Assembly: GCA_003245575.1 (NCBI GenBank)
Contig: QKCR01000140.1
Coordinates: forward strand, 1 to 32,640
Direction: 5' to 3'
Source: Alphaproteobacteria bacterium
GTDB lineage: Bacteria > Pseudomonadota > Alphaproteobacteria > Micavibrionales > Micavibrionaceae
DNA: 32,640 bases
The notes beneath the pieces are model-generated. The model was not told the DNA's origin. It did not search any database and saw only the letters and a program-made list of their open reading frames with translations. Positions 1-8,442 of the stretch are shown here, piece by piece (positions within the stretch are counted from its first letter, which is position 1; each line of letters opens with the position of its first letter). The translations under genes and the position numbers were made by a program.

Positions 1-896
1 TGGTAACCTGACCATCAAGGCGGACGGATCTTATACTTATACCGGATCGAGCATTGGTGCTGATCAGTTCACATACAAGATCGTTGATCAGGATGGAGAT
101 CCTGCAACAGCGACCCTGACTGTGACTGTTGAAGATATTGATCACCAACCATGTATCGAGAATGCGTTGATCAAGGTTGACGAGACCTATGTTGACGATC
201 ATGGATCCCAGACAGTTAACGGTACATTGAATGTTGATTATATGGGTGATGGTCCTGGTACAGTGAACCCTGTTTCCGGAAGCTTTACATCCGGCGGCTC
301 ACAAAAAGGCGGTGCGTTGACCTCTAACGGCGTAGCTGTTGTGGTGACCTTGTCTGGTGATACCTATACCGGTAAAGCCGGATCGACCACGATCTTCACA
401 TTGACCATCAATGATGACGGCACCTACACTTACAAACAGTTTGGTCAGTTGGATCATGCGGATGCAACCAATCCTGATGATGTGATCTTGTTGAACTTCG
501 GGTTTGTTGCGACGGATGCTGACGGTGATACCGCGAACGGTTCAATTACTGTACAGGTTCATGATGATGCACCTGTGGCTGTGAATGATGTTGCGACCTT
601 GTCTCAAGCACCTGGTTCAGTGTCTGGTAATGTGACTGCGAATGACGATGTTGGTGAAGACACCCCTGGTTATGTGGTGAAAGAGATCAGCTTCGGCGGT
701 ACGACTTATACAGTTCCGACAACAGGGTCTGTGACGGTTGCGGGAGCACATGGTAACCTGACCATCAAGGCGGACGGATCTTATACTTATACCGGATCGA
801 GCATTGGTGCTGATCAGTTCACATACAAGATCGTTGATCAGGATGGAGATCCTGCAACAGCGACCCTGACTGTGACTGTTGAAGATATTGATCACC
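1..896 (+). repeat. Near-identical 750-bp adhesin modules (exact 146-bp repeat at 1-146 and 751-896)
   Basis: Bases 1-146 are identical to 751-896, an offset of 750 bp (250 codons). This means at least two consecutive modules are nearly identical at DNA level, and more copies probably lie to the left of the window. Divergence begins exactly where the frameshift occurs (897). The next module downstream (from about 913) is homologous at protein level but clearly diverged in DNA. Confidence 0.9.
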
Positions 897-916
897 GACT
901 GTTGATAACAGTGTGA
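1..916 (+). CDS. Repetitive type I secreted adhesin, 5'-truncated fragment ending at a frameshift
   Basis: The reading frame is open from the left edge of the window (codons begin at base 2), so the true start lies outside. The protein is a string of VCBS/cadherin-like modules rich in Asp, Gly and Thr, with recurring phrases such as DATDADGD-type and VVDQDGDPATATLTV-type strands and VEDID at module ends. One complete module of 250 residues (about 147-896) follows the tail of an identical one (1-146). Such modules form stiff extracellular stalks in LapA-like adhesins and other large type I secreted surface proteins. The frame stops at TGA 914-916, but the homologous reading continues one frame over from about base 895, so this is the upstream part of the same protein as 913-2859. 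The last six residues before the stop are out-of-frame sequence. Identity as an adhesin is inferred from the modules and the secretion genes downstream. Confidence 0.8.
   Translation, partial: GNLTIKADGSYTYTGSSIGADQFTYKIVDQDGDPATATLTVTVEDIDHQPCIENALIKVDETYVDDHGSQTVNGTLNVDYMGDGPGTVNPVSGSFTSGGSQKGGALTSNGVAVVVTLSGDTYTGKAGSTTIFTLTINDDGTYTYKQFGQLDHADATNPDDVILLNFGFVATDADGDTANGSITVQVHDDAPVAVNDVATLSQAPGSVSGNVTANDDVGEDTPGYVVKEISFGGTTYTVPTTGSVTVAGAHGNLTIKADGSYTYTGSSIGADQFTYKIVDQDGDPATATLTVTVEDIDHRLLITV
893..900 (+). other. Frameshift site in adhesin gene (about 4 nt missing)
   Basis: The upstream copy of the module end reads gatcaccaacc then codes C-I-E-N. The downstream copy reads gatcaccgact. Restoring four bases (gatcaccaaccgact) gives D-H-Q-P-T-V-D-N, which aligns without gaps to D-H-Q-P-C-I-E-N and joins the upstream frame to the downstream one. 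The lost bases fall within an ACC-A-ACC short direct repeat. Confidence 0.75.
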
Positions 917-2859
917 AATTGATTGATGAAACAGACCTTGGCCCTATCGTTGTGAACGGAAGCGTAAATCCAGACTATCATGGTGATGGTCCGGGTACTG
1001 TTACTCCACGTTCTGTTTCGGAGATTGTTGTCTCCGGCAATGCTAAAGGTGGTGTTCTGGCTTCCAGCGGTGTACCAGTGGTGATTACCCTTGTTGGTGA
1101 CACATACTACGGTAAAGCAGGAACCTCAGATGTCTTTACATTGAAAATCAATGCAGACGGGACATACAAGTTCACCTTGCTGGATAATCTGGATCACAGC
1201 ATTACAACCAATCCTGATGAAACGCTTTATATCACCTTTGGTGTGACAGCGACCGATGCAGATGGTGATAGTGTTAATGCAACGATCAAGATTGGTATTG
1301 ATGATGACGGCCCGATTGCTGTTGATGATCATGCCTCTGTTCCAGCTAATGCCGGTTCTGTTTCAGGCGACGTTGATCTGAATGATGATATTGGTTCCGA
1401 CTATACCGACAAAGGCGTTGCTTTTGTTAAATATGGCAGCACGACTTATACAGTGCCTGTCAACGGAGCGATTACGATCAATGCTGCACATGGTACATTG
1501 GTTATCAATTCCAGCGGTGAGTATACTTATACTGTTAAGCCTGGTGATACAGGTGGTCAGGAAGTATTTACCTATACGTTGTGTGACACAGATCAGGATA
1601 CTGCTACGGCAAATCTGGTGATTGACGTTGCCCCTCGTTACTTGCCGCCAGAGCCTCCTTGCTTGAACACATGTGATACATGCGTTTACGAAGACGGACA
1701 TGCCCAATTACAAGTCTCGACATCTGCTAATGGTGGTAACGGAAATGATGTGATTACTCTTAGCATCTCCGGCTTTACTGTCGGATGGGGTGTTGATACC
1801 AGCGTGAGCGGTGGAACATATAACTCTGCAACGGGTGTATGGTCTATTACTCTTGCTGCGGGACAATCTTACAATGGTGGCCCGGTTGTTTATCCGCCAC
1901 ATGACAGTGATGTTGACCTGAATAATCTGGTTGTGACTTCCAGCCTGTATGATCCTGATAGCGGACAGACTTCTGTCTCTCACGGTTCACTGGACATTAT
2001 TGTTGATGCTGTGGCTGATAAACCGAACCTTGATTTGCACGATGTATTTGCTGTTGATGCAACAGCAGTCGCTTTGCAGGTTGATGTGTCCCTTAAAGAT
2101 ACTGACGGTTCTGAAGTGATTAAAGAAATCCGCATTGAAGGCTTGCCTGACGGATTTGCACTCAACCATGGTGTTTATGATGCTGTGGCTGGTCGTTGGG
2201 TATTGGCAGAAGATCAACTTCACGATCTGCAGATCATTGCCCCGCAAGGGTATGAAGGTCAGTTCGATTTGCTGGTTACGGCAGTTTCGCAAGAGAAAAA
2301 CCTCTCCGGTGAAGAATGCACAACCGGTAATAATCTGGCTTATAGTGCAGATACAGTGACGGTTACGTTGTATGATGGTCATTGCAACTGTGATTGTACA
2401 GGTGACACAACAACAGTTATCAATATTACAAATACTGTTGATGTAAGCTCGACCAGTACAAGCACATCTACTGTGAACGGTGAGACAACGAGTTCATCCT
2501 CTTCGTCTTCCAGCTCGTCTTCGAGCAGCTATAGCTACTCGTCTACGACAACCACAGAAGATACTGCTTCTCATAATGAGCCGATTGTTATCTCTGACTT
2601 TAATAAAGATGAAGGTGATATTATCGATCTGGGTAGCTTGATTGAAGTTCAAGATGGCACCAGTGTTGCGATCCATGACTTCGTGTTTGCGAGAACCGAA
2701 AATGGCAATACCATCATTAGTGTGGATGCTGATGGAACTGGAACAGGTGCTGTTGCTCAGGATGTCGTTGTACTTCAAGGTGTTACCAACGTTCAGGTTG
2801 AAGATATTGTTCGCTTGACAGGGCACGAGCAAAATCAGAGCGGTTTCGGTACCGTTTAA
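913..2859 (+). CDS. C-terminal part of repetitive type I secreted adhesin (VCBS-like modules plus secretion target domain)
   Basis: The first in-frame start codon is a GTG at 913, but the homologous frame is open from 892 and reads P-T-V-D-N ahead of it, so this is the continuation of the upstream fragment and not an independent gene. Residues 1 to about 110 and 110 to 245 repeat the module seen upstream in more diverged form. Residues 250-257 carry a C-x3-C-x2-C cluster and 491-495 a CNCDC cluster. A 13-serine run starts at residue 527. From about residue 560 to 640 the sequence (SDFNKDEGDIIDLGSLI, then a hydrophobic beta-rich tail ending VEDIVRLTG) matches the type I secretion C-terminal target domain of the VC_A0849 subclass. 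Classic GGxGxD nonapeptides are not evident. The TolC, ABC and HlyD genes directly downstream are its likely exporter. A hairpin follows the stop. Confidence 0.85.
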   Translation: MKLIDETDLGPIVVNGSVNPDYHGDGPGTVTPRSVSEIVVSGNAKGGVLASSGVPVVITLVGDTYYGKAGTSDVFTLKINADGTYKFTLLDNLDHSITTNPDETLYITFGVTATDADGDSVNATIKIGIDDDGPIAVDDHASVPANAGSVSGDVDLNDDIGSDYTDKGVAFVKYGSTTYTVPVNGAITINAAHGTLVINSSGEYTYTVKPGDTGGQEVFTYTLCDTDQDTATANLVIDVAPRYLPPEPPCLNTCDTCVYEDGHAQLQVSTSANGGNGNDVITLSISGFTVGWGVDTSVSGGTYNSATGVWSITLAAGQSYNGGPVVYPPHDSDVDLNNLVVTSSLYDPDSGQTSVSHGSLDIIVDAVADKPNLDLHDVFAVDATAVALQVDVSLKDTDGSEVIKEIRIEGLPDGFALNHGVYDAVAGRWVLAEDQLHDLQIIAPQGYEGQFDLLVTAVSQEKNLSGEECTTGNNLAYSADTVTVTLYDGHCNCDCTGDTTTVINITNTVDVSSTSTSTSTVNGETTSSSSSSSSSSSSSYSYSSTTTTEDTASHNEPIVISDFNKDEGDIIDLGSLIEVQDGTSVAIHDFVFARTENGNTIISVDADGTGTGAVAQDVVVLQGVTNVQVEDIVRLTGHEQNQSGFGTV

Positions 2860-2876
2860 TGTCATAATTAGCTGAG

Positions 2877-2901
2877 CGGGGCGAATTTAATCGCCCCGTT
2901 T
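2877..2901 (+). terminator. Hairpin after adhesin gene, possible attenuator
   Basis: An 8-bp GC-rich perfect stem, cggggcga / tcgccccg, with a 6-nt loop is followed by only three T. It lies 17 bases after the adhesin stop. The short T tract suggests partial termination, which would let the abundant adhesin message outnumber that of its exporter. Confidence 0.5.
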
Positions 2902-2913
2902 CGGCACTCTCTC

Positions 2914-2929
2914 TTGCATTTCGATGCAA
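2914..2929 (+). promoter_or_regulatory. Small UUCG-tetraloop hairpin in adhesin-tolC gap
   Basis: TTGCAT, TTCG, ATGCAA form a perfect 6-bp stem closed by a UUCG tetraloop, followed by an A run and not a T run, so it is not a terminator. It could be an mRNA-stabilising or processing element between the adhesin and tolC messages. Function is inferred only from structure and place. Confidence 0.3.
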
Positions 2930-2997
2930 AAAAGATCATAAATACTATCTAGTTTTGATCCCGGAATGTCCATTTTCGGGTAATTGAGGAGAAAGTC

Positions 2998-4542
2998 ATG
3001 AGTTTTTCATATCGTAACCTTCTGATGGTCTGTGCATGCGCGTTGGGGATCAACGGCTTTGCAGGAGCAGCTTCCGCACAGGACTCTTCCCAGGCTATGG
3101 AAAACCAAATGAAGGCCAACGCCGAAGCTTTGCCTGTTCCGGAAGCAGATATGTCAGCTCCTGTCATGGAAGCAAAGAAACCTCCGACACCTGTTCTCTC
3201 CAGCACAAGCCCTGAAACTTCTGCTGTTGCAAAAGCAACTCAAGTTGGGTCTTACAACCCACGTGCTGTGGATCGTATCATTACTCTGCGTGATGCTGTT
3301 GGTGTTGGTGTTTTGACGAACCCGCAAACCGAAACAGTTGAAAACAACCGCCGTGCTACGGATGAAGAGCTGCAACAAGCGAAAGCTTTGTATTTGCCTT
3401 CCGTTGATCTGAGAGCTGATACTGGATACCAGAGCATCTATTCCGATCCGGACGGATCTGTTGAAGGTCACTCCGATTTGTGGCGTTCTCAAGCATCTCT
3501 GACCCTGACCCAAATGCTGTTTGACGGCATGAGTACACATTACGAGAATGAGCGTCAGCGTCACCGTGTGCGTTCTGCTTCTCACCGTGTTCGTGAAACA
3601 GCAGAATTCTTAGGCCTTGATATTGTTGAGGCTTATCTTGATGTATTGCGTCAACGTGAGTTGTTGGCGATTGCTGTTGAAAACCTGAATCAGCACCGCT
3701 CTATTATGGGGCAGATTGAAGACAGCACTGGAGCGGGTCGTTCTACACAGGCTGACGTCGAGCAGACCAAGGCACGTGTTGCGGCTGCTGTTGCTCAAGA
3801 ATCTGCAGTTCGTCAGTCTTTGCGTAATGCAGAGGCGACATATCGTTCTTTGGTTGGGGATTTGCCACAACCTGATTTGACCCGTCCTATTGCACCAAGC
3901 AACATGCTTGAAGGCAATGTTGATGACGAAGTGAAGCAAGTTCTGACACACAGCCCGACCTTGGATATTAAAGAGGCGGATGTGAATGTTGCTGAAGCTG
4001 AATGGGAACAATCTAAATCTACACTTTATCCTCAAGTCGACTTCCAGGCCGGGGCCTCTATCGGTGACAACCTTGATGGTGTTGAGGGACGTACCCAAGA
4101 AGCTTCTGCATTGTTGGTTGCCAACTGGAATTTGTATCGCGGTGGTGGTGATGAGGCCCGTATTCGTGAATTCGTTTATCGTCACGCTCAGTCCAAAACA
4201 GATCGTAACGCGACAGCTCGCTCTGTTGAATCAGATGTTCGTCAGACATGGGCAAATATGAAAGCTGCCGGAGAGCGCACGGAAGCGTTCACTCAGCAAG
4301 CGGATGCCAATGCTATGGTTGTTCAGGCTTATAAAGACCAATTCAATCTTGATCGTCGTACATTGCTTGACGTTCTCGACTCTCAAAATGAATGGTTCGT
4401 TTCTCGCAGCAACGCTATCAATAACGGATATCTCGAGATGTTTGCTGTATACCGTTTGTTGGCATTGCGCGGCGTTTTGTTGCCGACCATGGGTGTTCCA
4501 TACCCTAAGGAAGTCAATCCGGCTGATACAAGCCGCGGATAA
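2998..4542 (+). CDS. TolC/LapE-like outer membrane channel of type I secretion
   Basis: The protein has 514 residues. ATG follows a good ribosome site (GGAG, 6 nt upstream). Residues 1-27 form a signal peptide ending AASA before QDSS. Residues 28-85 are a Pro- and Ala-rich linker longer than usual. The rest is the duplicated outer-membrane efflux protein fold: heptad-rich helices with beta segments, for example LPSVDLRADTGYQ and LYPQVDFQAGASIG, the paired positions expected for the two beta-strand regions of each repeat. LDVLDSQNEWF near the end is typical of the family. It would form the trimeric outer-membrane exit duct for the adhesin, working with the ABC transporter and membrane-fusion protein encoded next. 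The close linkage to an adhesin makes an AggA/LapE role more likely than a general efflux role. Confidence 0.93.
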   Translation: MSFSYRNLLMVCACALGINGFAGAASAQDSSQAMENQMKANAEALPVPEADMSAPVMEAKKPPTPVLSSTSPETSAVAKATQVGSYNPRAVDRIITLRDAVGVGVLTNPQTETVENNRRATDEELQQAKALYLPSVDLRADTGYQSIYSDPDGSVEGHSDLWRSQASLTLTQMLFDGMSTHYENERQRHRVRSASHRVRETAEFLGLDIVEAYLDVLRQRELLAIAVENLNQHRSIMGQIEDSTGAGRSTQADVEQTKARVAAAVAQESAVRQSLRNAEATYRSLVGDLPQPDLTRPIAPSNMLEGNVDDEVKQVLTHSPTLDIKEADVNVAEAEWEQSKSTLYPQVDFQAGASIGDNLDGVEGRTQEASALLVANWNLYRGGGDEARIREFVYRHAQSKTDRNATARSVESDVRQTWANMKAAGERTEAFTQQADANAMVVQAYKDQFNLDRRTLLDVLDSQNEWFVSRSNAINNGYLEMFAVYRLLALRGVLLPTMGVPYPKEVNPADTSRG

Positions 4543-4607
4543 TTCACTGACGGGACGATGCTCACGTTGTGATATGTCGTGCGTCAATGGCTTTAAATTC
4601 GAAAACT

Positions 4608-4627
4608 CCCCCTCTTTTACGAGGGGG
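4608..4627 (+). promoter_or_regulatory. GC-rich hairpin upstream of ABC transporter start
   Basis: ccccctc, ttttac, gaggggg form a perfect 7-bp stem 23 bases before the ATG at 4651. No T run follows, so this is not an intrinsic terminator. It may affect translation or stability of the transporter message. The transporter has only a weak GGA-type ribosome site between the hairpin and the ATG. Confidence 0.35.
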
Positions 4628-4650
4628 CTTCACTGTGGAAATGGCTGCCT

Positions 4651-6987
4651 ATGACCGGTTCTGACCAAACGCCCGAGACTTCGTCTTCTTACTCTTCCCC
4701 GAATGATGACCATGCTGCTGACACTGCCGTATCTTCCGAGACTGCCCAAACTTCCGATATTTGGCCGTTAGAAGCAGATAGATATGCGGTTCATTCCCCG
4801 TTAATTGAATGTTTGCGTATTGTCGCCGGCCATTATGGTCGCCGTACGAGCGAGAATGCTTTGACGGCAGGTCTTCCGATTCCACCAACCGGCATTACTC
4901 CGAGCCTTTTTGAGCGTGCAGCTCAAAGAGCCGATATGAGTGTTCGGTTAACGGAGAGATCTCTGGAAGCATTGGCTATTGCTCCTAACTTGCCGTGTAT
5001 TCTGGTTTTGGAACATAAGCAGGCCTGTATTTTGTGGGAAGTGCGTTATCATAAAGATCATCCCCCTAAAAAAGTGGATGGCAAGAATGCAGAGATTCAT
5101 CCCGAGACCCGATTGGTTTTGCAATTTCCTGAAACGCCTGATGAACGTAAAATTGTCAAACTTTCTGAGCTAGCCAAGATACATACCAATTATGCATTTT
5201 TTGTGCGCCCTGTCGCCCGTGTTGACGATCGCGCAGGGCCTGCTCAAATCGACACAGCTCGTGACTGGTTCTGGGGAACTCTCAAAGAGCATATGCCGAT
5301 TTATAAGGAAGTCATTCTGGGAACGGTCATGGTTAATTGTTTTGCGTTGGCCAGTACGCTCTACATTATGAATGTTTATGATCGTGTTATTCCGAACTCG
5401 GCTTATGAAACGCTTTGGGTTTTGTCTCTCGGAGCCTTAATCGTTTACGTTTTTGATTTTCTGATGAAAAATATGCGCTCGCATTTTCTGGATGTGGCTG
5501 GGCGCAAGGCTGATGTTAAAATTTCTGCAAAATTGTTCGAACAAGTTTTGGGCATGACCTTAACGGCGCGCCCGTCAAGTGCCGGTGTTCTGGCGAGCAA
5601 TATGCGTGAGTTTGAAACTATTCGTGATTTCTTTACTTCTGCGACAATGGCGGCACTGATTGATCTGCCATTCTCCTTGTTCTTTATTATTATCATTGCC
5701 GTGATTGCCGGACCTCTGGCGATTATTCCGCTGATTGCTATTCCGATAGTTGTCGGATGCGGTTGGATTTTACAAAAACCGATGCAGCGTATTATTCGTC
5801 AGTCTATGCACGAGAGTGCTTTGAAAAATGCATTACTGTTTGAGACGATTACCGGGCTTGAAACCATCAAGACTCAAGCGGCTGAAGGGCATGTTCAGCG
5901 TCGATGGGAAGAGCTGACAGAGAAAGGATCCAAAACATCAGTTCAATCCAAGCGCGTTGCTGCCCTGGCTTTGAACTTCTCTTTGTTTATTCAGCAATTC
6001 ACTGTGATTTGTATGGTGATTGCAGGGGTATATCTAATCTCTGATGCCAAGCTGACACAAGGGGCATTGGTGGGGTCTGTTTTGTTGGTTGGTCGTGCTT
6101 TGGGTCCTTTGTCTCAGGTGGCTGGTTTGATGACCCGCTTTAACCAAAGTGTCGAGGCTTTGCGCCAATTGGAAGATTTGATGCGTCGTCCTGTTGAACG
6201 TCCAGCAGGGAAGCATTTTATTTCTATGCCGCGTATCGAAGGTAAGATTGAGTTTCGTGATGTTGAATTTAAATATCCTGGTCAATCACATCCGGCAGTG
6301 CGTGGTTTAAGCCTTACAATTAATCCTGGTGAGCATATCGGTATTATCGGTGCTGTCGGATCAGGTAAGACGACTTTGGCGCGTTTGTTGGTGAATTTGT
6401 ATCAACCTACTAACGGTGCCGTACTTCTTGACGGAACGGATGTACGCCAGATAGATCCTGGTGATTTGCGTCGTTCTGTGGGTGCTGTTCAGCAAAGCCC
6501 AAACCTGTTTTATGGGTCTGTTCGCGAAAATATTACGATGGGGCATGAGACGGCGCCTGATCGTGCGGTAGTGCGCTCTGCAGAGCTTGCAGGCGTCTTG
6601 GAATTTTTGCAAGATTCGGAAAAAGGTTTGGATACGCAAGTTGGTGAACGTGGTGAGGCTCTATCAGGTGGTCAACGTCAGGCCGTCGCTATTGCTCGTG
6701 CGCTTCTTTATGATCCGCCCGTGTTGTTGCTTGACGAGCCGACAGCTTCTATGGACCCGACATCCGAGTTGAAACTACGTGAGCGATTGAAGGTGATGTC
6801 ACGTGGTAAGACAACGATTTTGATTACCCACAAAGGCGCAATGCTGGATTTGGTTGATAAACTTATTCTGATGGATCGTGGTCAGGTGATTGCATATGGT
6901 CCGCGCGATGAAATTATTCGCAGATTGCAGGCTAGAGAATTCAACAGTGGACGCTCTGCTCAACAGCAGCAGCCGCCGCGTAGTTAG
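4651..6987 (+). CDS. Type I secretion permease/ATPase, LapB-like, with degenerate C39 domain
   Basis: The protein has 778 residues in the order C39-like domain, membrane domain, ATPase. Residues about 50-170 resemble the C39-like domain of LapB/HlyB exporters (HSPLIECLRIVAGHYGRR, then NALTAGLPIPPTGITP). The catalytic cysteine context of true C39 peptidases is missing, so it probably binds the substrate without cutting it. Transmembrane helices lie at about 218-245, 255-275, 335-375 and 445-490. The ATPase shows Walker A GAVGSGKT (567-574), signature LSGGQRQ (from 671), Walker B VLLLDEPT (from 691) and the switch His727. It should power inner-membrane export of the adhesin together with the HlyD-family partner 12 bases downstream and the TolC protein upstream. 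A dedicated adhesin exporter is favoured over a bacteriocin exporter because of the degenerate C39 domain and the neighbour genes. Confidence 0.95.
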   Translation: MTGSDQTPETSSSYSSPNDDHAADTAVSSETAQTSDIWPLEADRYAVHSPLIECLRIVAGHYGRRTSENALTAGLPIPPTGITPSLFERAAQRADMSVRLTERSLEALAIAPNLPCILVLEHKQACILWEVRYHKDHPPKKVDGKNAEIHPETRLVLQFPETPDERKIVKLSELAKIHTNYAFFVRPVARVDDRAGPAQIDTARDWFWGTLKEHMPIYKEVILGTVMVNCFALASTLYIMNVYDRVIPNSAYETLWVLSLGALIVYVFDFLMKNMRSHFLDVAGRKADVKISAKLFEQVLGMTLTARPSSAGVLASNMREFETIRDFFTSATMAALIDLPFSLFFIIIIAVIAGPLAIIPLIAIPIVVGCGWILQKPMQRIIRQSMHESALKNALLFETITGLETIKTQAAEGHVQRRWEELTEKGSKTSVQSKRVAALALNFSLFIQQFTVICMVIAGVYLISDAKLTQGALVGSVLLVGRALGPLSQVAGLMTRFNQSVEALRQLEDLMRRPVERPAGKHFISMPRIEGKIEFRDVEFKYPGQSHPAVRGLSLTINPGEHIGIIGAVGSGKTTLARLLVNLYQPTNGAVLLDGTDVRQIDPGDLRRSVGAVQQSPNLFYGSVRENITMGHETAPDRAVVRSAELAGVLEFLQDSEKGLDTQVGERGEALSGGQRQAVAIARALLYDPPVLLLDEPTASMDPTSELKLRERLKVMSRGKTTILITHKGAMLDLVDKLILMDRGQVIAYGPRDEIIRRLQAREFNSGRSAQQQQPPRS

Positions 6988-6999
6988 GAAGGAAGAGAG

Positions 7000-8430
7000 A
7001 TGACTGATACACTTCCGAAGAATATGCCTAAGAAAGATTTGAAAAAAGACTCTCAGGATTTGAATATGAATTCGAGTGAGGGATGGAATGCGATTCAAGC
7101 AAATTGGACCAAGCAAAATGCTGATAGAATTGCAGCTTATGCCGATCGTTATTTTATGGCGGATGAGGATATTCCGCTTCATAAGCATTTGATCCTCGTT
7201 CTAACATTTTTCTTTTTCTTTTCGTTTGTAGCTTGGGCAACCTTTGCTGATATTAACGAGACCGCACGCGGTGAGGGACAAGTTATTCCTGCGGGAGAAG
7301 TTCAGATTATCCAAAACCTTGAGGGGGGGATCGTTGAGGCCTTCCTTTATAAGGAAGGTGATCGTGTCAAAAAAGACGAAGTGATTATGCGTCTTAAAGA
7401 TGTCGGAGCATTATCTGATCTTGGATCTAATGAGGCGCGTTATCTGGGGCTTCTGGCGTCTATTACGCGGTTACAGGCTGAAGTTGATGGAAAAGACAGT
7501 GTAGAATTCCCTGATGAAGTAATTAAGAAAGCGCCTCAAAGTGTGACTGAAGAGTTGAATGCATTCCGCGCTAACCGTGACAAACTTAAAGGACAGTTAG
7601 ATGTTTTAGAACAGCAATTGTCCCAACGGAAACAGGAAATCACTGAATTAAAGACGCGCGCTTCTAACTTGGCGTCCGTTATTAATTTATCAATCCAAGA
7701 AAAGAATATGATTGAACCTTTGATTGCTAAGGGATCTGCTCCTAAGATTGAATTGGTGCAATTGCAGCGTGGCATTAAAGAAAAGCAGACGGAACTTGAT
7801 GGTGTGCGCCAGTCTATTCCGCGTGCTGAGTCCGCCATGGCAGAGGCAGAGGCACGTATCGCAGAGATGAAGAAAAGTTCTATTGCGGAATCTCAAACAG
7901 AATTGGCATCCAAAACAATCGAGATGAATACGATCAAACAATCTCTTGGTGCTTTGGAAGACAAGAAAGATCGTACCGAGGTGCGCTCTCCTGTTAACGG
8001 TACAATCAAGGACTTTAAGGTTAACACTGTTGGCGGTGTTGTACGTCCCGGCGACCCGATTGCAGAGATTGTTCCTATGGATGATAATCTGTTGGTTGAA
8101 GTCAAAATTCGTCCATCCGATATTGCGCGTTTGCGTCCTGAAATGCCTGCTATGGTTAAGATTACCGCGTATGATTTCACGATTTATGGCGGTTTGAAGG
8201 GAAAGGTTGTCGATATTTCTCCTGATACGATCAAAAATGATAAAGGCGAGAGTTTCTATCGTATTTTGGTGCGGACTGAAGAAAATTCTCTGCATCGTGA
8301 TGGGAAGGCATTGCCGATTATTCCGGGGATGATTGCAACAGTTGATATTGTGACAGGCCATAAAACAGTCATGGAATATTTGATGAAACCGTTCCTGAAA
8401 ACTGTTCAAAATTCGATGAATGAGAAATAG
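7000..8430 (+). CDS. HlyD/LapC-like membrane fusion protein of type I secretion
   Basis: The protein has 476 residues. ATG follows a strong purine-rich ribosome site (aaggaagaga). It has a cytoplasmic N-terminal segment, one membrane helix at about 64-86 (HLILVLTFFFFFSFVAWATF), a first lipoyl/barrel half (GEGQVIPAGEVQIIQNLEGG), a long coiled-coil hairpin about 150-320 with Gln/Glu/Lys-rich heptads, then the second lipoyl half (VRSPVNGTIKDFKVNTVGGV) and a beta-barrel tail. RSPVDG-like RSPVNG and VRPGDPIAEIVP are hallmarks of HlyD-family adaptors. It bridges the ABC transporter to the TolC channel across the periplasm. It is the last gene of the secretion operon, with 12 bases separating it from ppx-like 8443, which may be co-transcribed. 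Confidence 0.95.
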   Translation: MTDTLPKNMPKKDLKKDSQDLNMNSSEGWNAIQANWTKQNADRIAAYADRYFMADEDIPLHKHLILVLTFFFFFSFVAWATFADINETARGEGQVIPAGEVQIIQNLEGGIVEAFLYKEGDRVKKDEVIMRLKDVGALSDLGSNEARYLGLLASITRLQAEVDGKDSVEFPDEVIKKAPQSVTEELNAFRANRDKLKGQLDVLEQQLSQRKQEITELKTRASNLASVINLSIQEKNMIEPLIAKGSAPKIELVQLQRGIKEKQTELDGVRQSIPRAESAMAEAEARIAEMKKSSIAESQTELASKTIEMNTIKQSLGALEDKKDRTEVRSPVNGTIKDFKVNTVGGVVRPGDPIAEIVPMDDNLLVEVKIRPSDIARLRPEMPAMVKITAYDFTIYGGLKGKVVDISPDTIKNDKGESFYRILVRTEENSLHRDGKALPIIPGMIATVDIVTGHKTVMEYLMKPFLKTVQNSMNEK

Positions 8431-8442
8431 AGATTAGAATTT

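Noticed and set aside
913-915. GTG at 913 as an independent gene start
   Set aside because: The homologous frame continues upstream of it to 892 and aligns with the preceding module; no ribosome site fits a new start.
4608-4627. Rho-independent terminator between tolC and the ABC transporter
   Set aside because: Good stem but no T run follows, so listed only as a hairpin.
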